Shown piece after piece: positions 55,901-64,000 of a stretch of DNA of 64,000 nt. The notes under the pieces were generated by a model. It ran no database searches. It was not told where the DNA came from and saw nothing but the letters and a program-made list of their open reading frames with translations. The position numbers and the translations under genes were made by a program. The stretch's first letter is position 1. Each line of letters starts with the position of its first letter. Location: positions 64,492,079 through 64,556,078 of the forward strand of contig OY829327.1 in NCBI GenBank assembly GCA_963691655.1, given 5' to 3'. Origin of the DNA: Toxonevra muliebris. Lineage: Eukaryota; Arthropoda; Insecta; Diptera; Pallopteridae.

Positions 55901-58130
55901 CTACCAAAGAAGTTTCACTTCCATCGAGTGCACTAAGTTGCCCTTGTGAGTTTTTATTACGTGTACCTCTGGCCATTTGGTAAACGCGTCGACCATGAGA
56001 AAATATTGATTTTTAAATGGTCCGGCGAAGTCTAAATGAGCACGTTTATAGGGTTGTTTTGCTGGTTGCCAGCAATGCAAAAGAACTTTTGATGGATTTG
56101 GACGATACATTTCGCAATTTGTACAATTTTTTACCATTTGTTCATTATCATAGTCCACCAACAGTAACATCTGCTTAAATTTTTCATTTTTGTCATACCG
56201 AAATTATTTTCAATTAAATCGATCTCTTCGATATTTACATAACTTTGTGGTCACGGTAGTCTTGACATGGCATTAGCATTGTCAATTGACTTTATGTTGC
56301 GTATTTCGTAATCAAAAGCTTGTAGAAAAATTGTATAGTGCTGCATTCTCGATGCGGGTCATCAACATAAATTTTCTCCCATACACGTACTTTTATAACT
56401 TTTTAATACCGAAAATTATCGCGTATGCTTCCCGATCAATTTGACTGTACCGCTGTTGTACAGAGTTTTTGAAGCGTATTGAATCGGTCTTCTGTTTTGT
56501 TTGGGTAAACAACGCCTACTTCATAAGGCGAAACGTTAGTAGCAGAAACTAGTGGTAGTTGTGTATCGTAACGCCCCAAAATTACTCCCGGTGTCATTTG
56601 CTTTTTTACAGCTTGAAAAGAATTGTCGCACTTTTTATCGCAAAAAAAAGGTACATTATTTTTAAGTAAGTTATTTATTGGGGAAAGCACTGTGCTTAAA
56701 TTAGGAAAAAATCTTCCATAATAATTAATTAAACCTACCATGGCACGAACTTCGTCTTTGTTTTGTGGTTTGCGCAATTTCTGTATTGCTTCTATTTTCT
56801 GCTACATATTATGAATACCATTTTTATCTATAAAATATTCTATCTTGTTCGACATTATCTCGCATTTACTTAAATTTACTCGCATATTATGTTATTTTAA
56901 ACGTTTCAAAACTTCCTCTAATCGCTGCAAATGCGTTTTATCGTCCGGAGCTATAATTTTAATATCATCAATAAATGCAGTTACGCACAGTATTCCCCCC
57001 AGCAATTTTTCAATTTCCATCTGCCACTTAGCAGGGCCACTTGCTATCCCGTACCATAACCTTGTAGGCTCATATAAACCTTTATGTGTATTTAAAGTTC
57101 CACTGTAGGTAAGCTTTTGTTAAGTCTAACTTTGTAAATTTTCCCCCTGCCATTGATAAAAACATTTCATCAATAGTGGGTAGTGGACGTTCATCCACAG
57201 ACAAATGCGGGTTAATAGTGACTTTATAATCACCGCAAATGAACACCCTATTATTGCTTTTCTTTATGGCCCCTATTGTAGTTGCCCAATCGCTACTATC
57301 CACTTTTCGCAAAATTCCATTTCCCACCATTTCATTTAATTCTTTTTCAATAGACTCTTTAAGCGAAAATGGTGGTTTCATGAATACTGGCGCACAATTT
57401 TCTTTCACTTTTATTCGTGCTTTAATGTTTTTAATTTTTCCTGTCGAGTCCTCAAATACCTGATTGTACTTCTGAATTAATGACGTGACTTTGCTTTCTG
57501 TACCATTACTGGTCGAAATGTGTAGGGTGTCACTAGTACTACCAAAAGAAGAAGTTTTTCTTGCTGACCAACTCTGACTTTCACGTGAATAAAACCATAA
57601 ACTTTAATCTTTGTATTGAAATAACTTACTAGCTCATGATCTGAAGGATGAATGTTAAGATTTCCAAAATAGTCCTTAGCACATTGCATTAATTAGAGTC
57701 ACTGGAGATCCCGTATCTACTTCAAAATTTAACATTAAATTGTTTACATTTATATGAGTACAAAATTTTGGTGCTGATTTTCCTTATGCATTTTCGATTT
57801 TACAAATTTCATCAATTGTTTGATTTATCTGATTGGCTTCACCATTACTTTTCGATTTGGCAGTGAGACACATCTTCAAATACCCTTTTTTCTTGCAATA
57901 TAGACATTCCGTATTTTTATGTGCACATTTGTTGGCAAAATGGATTTCACTTATACATCGGTAACAAGTTTTTTTTTACAATTTTTATTTTCAATCTGTT
58001 CTTTTTTATTTTTACTTTGGGAGTAGATTTTGTATGCATTGATTGCGTAGACCAAAAACAAATTGATTGCGTAGTGCGTAATGCTTACTCATTTTTCGGA
58101 AAATTTCTGCGTATTTGAGTTTGTTAGTTT
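55901..58130 (-). mobile_element. Left arm: Ty3/Gypsy (Mag-like) pol region, inverted copy
   Basis: Read on the minus strand it holds, in order, a Gag zinc-knuckle remnant, protease DTGSPVTLI, RT pieces (57408-57082 and on), the RNase H linker and integrase. Integrase shows a zinc-finger segment (NCTNCEMYRPNP) and the core start with Asp in HLDFAGPF near 56040. Stops break it. It mirrors 61250-63455 almost base for base. It lacks about 225 bp present there between RNase H and the integrase finger, and extends further into integrase. Confidence 0.85.
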
Positions 58131-58807
58131 TTATTAGACTTATCTAAGTAAAACAAGAGTTATGTTAAGTGAAACAAGAGTCTGTATGTGAAATTTTCCA
58201 AACACCCCCAAAATTTTGATTTACAGTTAAAAAATCGGGTTTGCGTACCTTTGCGCACTTATAAGCCTGTAACTTAGTGGTTTATCAACAAATTTTTAGT
58301 TTCTTACCGGTTGTAGAAAAAAAAACTTAGACCTTTCGAATAATATATATTTTATTTAAAAAACTTGGGAAACTTGTGTGTATTTGTCCAGCAAACACAA
58401 TTTTTTCTCACTTTTTTCGCCTTTTCTCAACTTTGGCGATGTTTCTACACACCATTTTATAAAGAAACCATACTACTTGTAAATTTATTGTATTTATATG
58501 TTTAATAACGCATAATTGTTTTTAAAAATCGGTAAGTAATTGACTGAGTTATTAAACTTTTTATGAACACAAACTTTTTAAAAAATTAAATTTTTGGCCA
58601 TTCTGCTCAAAAATGTTTGCTTGACCGTGATTTTTTTTAACTCAACATCAGCAATTTCTTCATGAAGTGACCAAAAATATTCTGAAATCATTTTTGTTTT
58701 ATTTTTTCCTTCGAAGTGCTTTTCAATTATAGCTATTTTTTGGTGTAAGTTTCATCGTTGAACTCGCCCAGGTTATATCGGAAGAAGTTCAAATGCGAAA
58801 GCAGGAA
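58130..58807. repeat. Foldback terminal repeat, left
   Basis: It is the reverse complement of about 60538-61243. Landmarks are TAACTTAGTGGTTTATCAAC, ACACCATTTTATAAAGAAAC and GTAAGTAATTGACTGAGTTA. Similarity is high in the outer part and lower, about 85% by eye, in the inner 150 bp. Confidence 0.85.
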
Positions 58808-58948
58808 ATTAATTTTTATGGCCATGTTGCAGCCCATTTTGCCATACTCAATTAAAAATTCATTAACAACCGTGACATAGTCGTCGCTTCTGTGATTACC
58901 AAGGAAATTATCGCATGGCGCATCTTTGTGAATGAGATAGTCGTGCAC
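58733..58948 (-). pseudogene. Captured gene fragment, minus-strand half
   Basis: The 71-residue frame contains DNFLGNHRSDDYVTVVNEFL, then GCNMAIKIN and LLSHLNFF. It looks like part of a conserved, functionally unnamed arthropod protein found near mobile elements; that family recall is uncertain. The same C-terminal block (LLSHLDFF, then NLGQFNDE) is encoded on the opposite strand at 59250-59345, so the palindrome carries the gene piece in both orientations. Confidence 0.5.
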
Positions 58949-58967
58949 CTATCGCTATGATCGTAAA

Positions 58968-59345
58968 ATGCGGCCATCTCGTGAGTCGCATCAAATAGGC
59001 TGCAAAAACTTTTTAAATGTCCAATTAGTTAAAGCGGTGTTCCCAAAAGTAACTGAAGCCAAAATGAAAGGAGGTATTAATTTATTTGTTTCCAAGTCTA
59101 GTACTTTTTTGATCGTGCTTATCTCTTATGATGAATTTTTAGAAATTTTCATTGGAGCTCAAATTCGTAAAATTATGAGCGATGTAAACTTTATGAACAA
59201 GCTCAGTTCTGTTGAAAAACGTGCATAGAAGAGTTTTGTTGCGTTATGCGATAATTTCCTGCTTTCGCATTTGGACTTTTTCTCTGATAACCTGGGCCAG
59301 TTCAACGATGAACATGACGAACATTTTCACCAAGAATGGCTACAA
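58968..59345 (+). pseudogene. Captured gene fragment, plus-strand half
   Basis: The plus strand reads FLNVQLVKAVFPKVTEAKMK, then FIGAQIRKIMSDVNFMNKLS. After a stop at 59226-59228 it reads SFVALCDNF, directly joined to LLSHLDFF and FNDEHDEHFHQEW. The segment between DNF and LLSHL that is present on the minus-strand copy is missing here. I cannot name the protein. Confidence 0.5.
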
Positions 59346-59488
59346 TTGAAAAGCGGTTCGAAGGAAAAAAAAAACAAAAATGATTTGAAAATATTGTTGG
59401 TCACTTCAACGAGAAACTGATGATGCAGAATTAAAAAAAAAAAATTCACGGTCAAGCACACATTTTTGAGTAGAATGGCCAAAAATTG

Positions 59489-59688
59489 NNNNNNNNNNNN
59501 NNNNNNNNNNNNNNNNNNNNNNNNNNNNNNNNNNNNNNNNNNNNNNNNNNNNNNNNNNNNNNNNNNNNNNNNNNNNNNNNNNNNNNNNNNNNNNNNNNNN
59601 NNNNNNNNNNNNNNNNNNNNNNNNNNNNNNNNNNNNNNNNNNNNNNNNNNNNNNNNNNNNNNNNNNNNNNNNNNNNNNNNNNNNNNNN
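59489..59688. other. Assembly gap of exactly 200 N
   Basis: Two hundred unknown bases. The round number indicates a scaffolding placeholder and not a measured distance. Confidence 0.99.
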
Positions 59689-59707
59689 AAGCAGTGGTAT
59701 TCAACGC
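59689..59707. other. Residual library adapter next to the gap
   Basis: AAGCAGTGGTATTCAACGC equals the SMART-type amplification oligo AAGCAGTGGTATCAACGC with one extra T. It begins on the first base after the gap and replaces sequence expected from the other copy (58402-58417). It is a contig-end artefact, not genome. Confidence 0.85.
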
Positions 59708-60774
59708 CTTTTCTCAACTTTGGCGATGTTTCTACACACCATTTTATAAAGAAACCATACTACTTGTAAATTTATTGTATTTATATGTTTAATAACGCAT
59801 AATTGTTTTTAAAAATCGGTAAGTAATTGACTGAGTTATTAAACTTTTTATGAACACAAACTTTTTAAAAAATTAAATTTTTGGCCATTCTGCTCAAAAA
59901 TGTTTGCTTGACCGTGATTTTTTTTAACTCAACATCAGCAATTTCTTCATGAAGTGACCAAAAATATTCTGAAATCGTTTTTGTTTTATTTTTTCCTTCG
60001 AAGTGCTTTTCAATTATAGCTATTTTTTGGTGTAAGTTTCATCGTTGAACTCGCCCAGGTTATATCGGAAGAAGTTCAAATGCGAAAGCAGGAAATTAAT
60101 TTTTATGGCCATGTTGCAGCCCATTTTGCCATACTCAATTAAAAATTCATTAACAACCGTGACATAGTCGTCGCTTCTGTGATTACCAAGGAAATTATCG
60201 CATGGCGCATCTTTGTAAATGAGATAGTCGTGCACCTATCGCTATGATCGTAAAATGCGGCCATCTCGTGAGTCGCATCAAATAGGCCGCAAAAACTTTT
60301 TAAATGTCCAATTAGTTAAAGCGGTGTTCCCAAAAGTAACTGAAGCCAAAATGAAAGGAGGTATTAATTTATTTGTTTCCAAGTCTAGTTCTTTTTTGAT
60401 CGTGCTTATCTCTTATGATGAATTTTTAGAAATTTTCATTGGAGCTCAAATTCGTAAAATTATGAGCGATGTAAACTTTATGAACAAGCTCAGTTCTGTT
60501 GAAAAACGTGCATAGAAGAGTTTTGTTGCGTTATGCGATAATTTCCTGCTTTCGCATTTGGACTTTTTCTCTGATAACCTGGGCCAGTTCAACGATGAAC
60601 ATGACGAACATTTTCACCAAGAATGGCTACAATTGAAAAGCGGTTCGAAGGAAAAAAAAACAAAAATGATTTGAAAATATTGTTGGTCACTTCAACGAGA
60701 AACTGATGATGCAGAATTAAAAAAAAAAAATTCACGGTCAAGCACACATTTTTGAGTAGAATGGCCAAAAATTG
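59705..60774. repeat. Direct duplicate, right copy, starting after the gap and adapter
   Basis: It matches 58418-59488 in the same orientation and contains the same two captured gene fragments (60020-60235 minus, 60255-60632 plus). It runs on without a break into the right foldback arm, so this copy is the one joined to real flanking sequence on the right. Confidence 0.85.
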
Positions 60775-61243
60775 TATTTTTTTAAAAATTTTGTTTTCAT
60801 AAAAAGTTTAATAACTCAGTCAATTACTTACCGATTTTTAAAAACAATTATGCGTTGTATTCGTTATTAAACATTTAAATACAATAAATTTACAAGTAGT
60901 ATGGTTTCTTTATAAAATGGTGTGTAGAAACATCGCCAAAATTGAGAAAAGGCGAAAAAAGTGAGAAAAAATTGTGTTTGCTGGACAAATACACACAAGT
61001 TTCCCAAGTTTTTTAAATAAAATATATATTATTCGAAAGGTCTAAGTTTTTTTTTCTACAACCGGTAAGAAACTAAAAATTTGTTGATAAACCACTAAGT
61101 TACAGGCTTATAAGTGCGCAAAGGTACGCAAACCCGATTTTTTAACTGTAAATCAAAATTTTGGGGGTGTTTGGAAAATTTCACATACAGACTCTTGTTT
61201 CACTTAACATAACTCTTGTTTTACTTAGATAAGTCTAATAAAA
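60538..61243. repeat. Foldback terminal repeat, right
   Basis: It is the reverse complement of the left terminal repeat. The outer end carries CTTGTTTCACTTAACATAAC and CTTGTTTTACTTAGATAAG, a short internal direct repeat. Inverted similarity continues past it into the Gypsy arms. Confidence 0.85.
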
Positions 61244-61249
61244 TCTAAC

Positions 61250-63455
61250 AAACTCAAATACGCAGAAATTTTCCGAAAAATGAGTAAGCATTACGCACTA
61301 CGCAATCAATTTGTTTTTGGTCTACGCAATCAATGCAAACAAAATCTACTCCTAAAGTAAAAATAAAAAAGAACAGATTGAAAATAAAAATTGTAAAAAA
61401 AAACTTGTTACCGATGTATAAGTGAAATCCATTTTGCCAACAAATGTGCACATAAAAATACGGAATGTCTATATTGCAAGAAAAAAGGGTATTTGAAGAT
61501 GTGTCTCACTGCCAAATCGAAAAGTAATGGTGAAGCCAATCAGATAAATCAAACAATTGATGAAATTTGTAAAATCGAAAATGCATAAGGAAAATCAGCA
61601 CCAAAATTTTGTACTCATATAAATGTAAACAATTTAATGTTAAATTTTGAAGTAGATACGGGATCTCCAGTGACTCTAATTAATGCAATGTGCTAAGGAC
61701 TATTTTGGAAATCTTAACATTCATCCTTCAGATCATGAGCTAGTAAGTTATTTCAATACAAAGATTAAAGTTTATGGTTTTATTCACGTGAAAGTCAGAG
61801 TTGGTCAACAAGAAAAACTTCTTCTTTTGGTAGTACTAGTGACACCCTACACATTTCGACCAGTAATGGTACAGAAAGCAAAGTCACGTCATTAATTCAG
61901 AAGTACAGGTATTTGAGGACTCGACAGGAAAAATTAAAAACATTAAAGCACGAATAAAAGTGAAAGAAAATTGTGCGCCAGTATTCATGAAACCACCATT
62001 TTCGCTTAAAGAGTCTATTGAAAAAGAATTAAATGAAATGGTGGGAAATGGAATTTTGCGAAAAGTGGATAGTAGCGATTGGGCAACTACAATAGGGGCC
62101 ATAAAGAAAAGCAATAATAGGGTGTTCATTTGCGGTGATTATAAAGTCACTATTAACCCGCATTTGTCTGTGGATGAACGTCCACTACCCACTATTGATG
62201 AAATGTTTTTATCAATGGCAGGGGGAAAATTTACAAAGTTAGACTTAACAAAAGCTTACCTACAGTGGAACTTTAAATACACATAAAGGTTTGTATGAGC
62301 CTACAAGGTTATGGTACGGGATAGCAAGTGGCCCTGCTAAGTGGCAGATGGAAATTGAAAAATTGCTGGGGGGAATACTGTGCGTAACTGCATTTATTGA
62401 TGATATTAAAATTATAGCTCCGGACGATAAAACGCATTTGCAGCGATTAGAGGAAGTTTTGAAACGTTTAAAAGAACATAATATGCGAGTAAATTTAAGT
62501 AAATGCGAGATAATGTCGAACAAGATAGAATATTTTATAGATAAAAATGGTATTCATAATATGTAGCAGAAAATAGAAGCAATACAGAAATTGCGCAAAC
62601 CACAAAACAAAGACGAAGTTCGTGCCATGGTAGGTTTAATTAATTATTATGGAAGATTTTTTCCTAATTTAAGCACAGTGCTTTCCCCAATAAATAACTT
62701 ACTTAAAAATAATGTACCTTTTTTTTGCGATAAAAAGTGCGACAATTCTTTTCAAGCTGTAAAAAAGCAAATGACACCGGGAGTAATTTTGGGGCGTTAC
62801 GATACACAACTACCACTAGTTTCTGCTACTAACGTTTCGCCTTATGAAGTAGGCGTTGTTTACCCAAACAAAACAGAAGACCGATTCAATACGCTTCAAA
62901 AACTCTGTACAACAGCGGTACAGTCAAATTGATCGGGAAGCATACGCGATAATTTTCGGTATTAAAAAGTTATAAAAGTACGTGTATGGGAGAAAATTTA
63001 TGTTGATGACCCGCATCGAGAATGCAGCACTATACAATTTTTCTACAAGCTTTTGATTACGAAATACGCAACAGAAAGTCAATTGACAATGCTAATGCCA
63101 TGTCAAGACTACCGTCACCACAAAGTAATGTAAATATCGAAGAGATCGATTTAATTGAAATACATGCAATTGAAACATTACCTTTGACTGTCGCTGAATT
63201 GGTGGAAGCTACAAAAGTTGATACGGAGGTGTCCGATCTAATTTCGGCGTTGGTAGATGGTAGATTTGTAGATGCGAAGTATAGATTTGATATAGACCAA
63301 AATGAGTTTTCATTACAACAACATTGTCTTTTAAGAGGATTTCGGGTTTATGTTCCTAGCAAATTGCGGAAAAAAGTTCTAGAGGAATTGCACAGTGCTC
63401 ATTTCGGTATGACAAAAATGAAAAATTTAAGCAGAGGTTATTGTTGGTGGACTAT
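61250..63455 (+). mobile_element. Right arm: Ty3/Gypsy (Mag-like) pol region
   Basis: It carries a zinc-knuckle remnant (CLYCKKKGYLKMC) near 61475, protease DTGSPVTLI near 61660 and RT from 61960. RT includes GDYKVTINPHL, FTKLDLTKAYLQ and the catalytic FIDDI near 62395. Next come the RT connection at 62591-62932, the RNase H end (DNANAMSRLPS) near 63090, and the integrase HHCC start HSAHFGMTKMKNL near 63400. Stops at 62284 and 62564 and a missing RNase H core mark it as dead. It ends abruptly at 63455 in foldback sequence. Confidence 0.85.
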
Positions 63456-63870
63456 GATTTTCATAAAAAGTTTAATAACTCAGTCAATTACTTACCGATT
63501 TTTAAAAACAATTATGCGTTGTAATCATTATTAAACATTTAAATACAATAAATTTACAAGTAGAATGGTTTCTTTATAAAATAGTGTGTAGAAACATCTC
63601 CAAAGTTGAGAAAAGGCGAAAAAAGTGAAAAAAAATTGTGTTTGCTGGACAAATAGACACAAGTTTCTCAAGTTTTCTTAAATAAAGTATATATCATTTA
63701 AAAGGTATAAGTTCCTTTTTCTAAAACCGGTAAGAAACTAAAAATTTGTTAATAATCCACTAAGTTACAGGCTTATAAGTGCGCAAAGGTACGCAAAACC
63801 GGTTTTTTAATGGTAAATCAAGATTTTTGGGGTGTTTGGAAGACTCTTGTTTTACTCGACAAGACCTACA
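63455..63870. repeat. Third, diverged copy of the foldback terminal repeat
   Basis: From 63457 the sequence matches 60790-61200 in the same orientation at roughly 90% by eye (CATAAAAAGTTTAATAACTC, then GTGTTTGCTGGACAAATA). It cuts off the integrase of the right arm in mid-finger. Confidence 0.82.
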
Positions 63871-64000
63871 AGAAAAATAGTATCACTTCCCAGGTATTTC
63901 TACTTCACTAAATTTTGTAACACTGTTTAATTACAATCTATTTTACAAAATATTACACACGTGTTGTGTGACTGAAGGCGCTGGCACGTAGGGTCCGCTG
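63871..64000. other. Window end, unassigned
   Basis: Nothing recognised in the last 130 bases. Confidence 0.4.

Larger units (their letters stand above)
58418..59488. repeat. Direct duplicate, left copy, ending at the scaffold gap
   Basis: This 1071-bp stretch is repeated in the same orientation at 59705-60774 with about five substitutions and one A-run indel. The copies abut the N gap from either side, the pattern of two contig ends that overlap but were not merged. Confidence 0.85.

Noticed and set aside
57921..58118. 65-residue plus-strand frame duplicated at 61254-61451 (minus)
   Set aside because: It is the antisense of the Gag zinc-knuckle region in both palindrome arms.
59327..59792. 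Open frames spanning the N gap
   Set aside because: They consist mostly of unknown bases and are artefacts of the gap.

Overview
The window looks like a transposon graveyard from an insect nuclear genome, most likely a fly (Diptera). It is AT-rich with no bacterial gene organisation. I recognise no host gene. Almost every coding-like stretch belongs to a transposable element: Ty3/Gypsy LTR retrotransposons, a Jockey/CR1-type LINE, tRNA-derived SINEs, and hAT, pogo-like, PIF/Harbinger, piggyBac-like and P/THAP9-like DNA transposons. The fly assignment is inference, from an Osvaldo/Ulysses-like element with a tRNA-Lys primer site and from P-like, mdg3/Blastopia-like and SINE families typical of higher flies.

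Layout. 1-4.1 kb: decayed Gypsy element with a SINE in its protease-RT region. 5.8-9.6 kb: decayed LINE (minus) with a dimeric SINE in its endonuclease (11-bp target duplication). 9.7-10.7 kb: three copies of an unidentified repeat. 11.1-16.0 kb: an hAT-type element (8-bp duplication) holding a second hAT element (8-bp duplication), which holds a pogo-like element, which holds a SINE (11-bp duplication); a truncated LINE (11-bp duplication) sits beside them. 16.9-19.7 kb: Harbinger element with terminal repeats, transposase and convergent MADF gene. 20.3-22.0 kb: internally deleted piggyBac-like element with a solo LTR in its 5' part. 22.05-35.1 kb: a P/THAP9-like transposon split by an 11-kb, very young Osvaldo/Ulysses-like retrotransposon (22517-33544, GTAT duplication) with an intact 2224-codon pol.

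36.1-41.2 kb: a 5.1-kb mdg3/Blastopia-like element whose 270-bp LTRs look identical but whose pol is broken. 42.4-55.9 kb: small inverted-repeat elements, a second P-like element, SINE and LINE scraps and tandem repeats. 55.9-63.5 kb: a giant palindrome, with inverted copies of a Gypsy pol region around a foldback-like core carrying a captured gene fragment. Its centre holds a 200-N scaffold gap bordered by a sequencing-adapter remnant and a 1.07-kb direct duplication that is probably an assembly artefact.

Only the Osvaldo-like element looks capable of activity. The rest shows old insertions serving as targets for younger ones, as expected of heterochromatin or a TE-rich intergenic cluster. 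No CRISPR, operon, rRNA or functional tRNA gene was seen.
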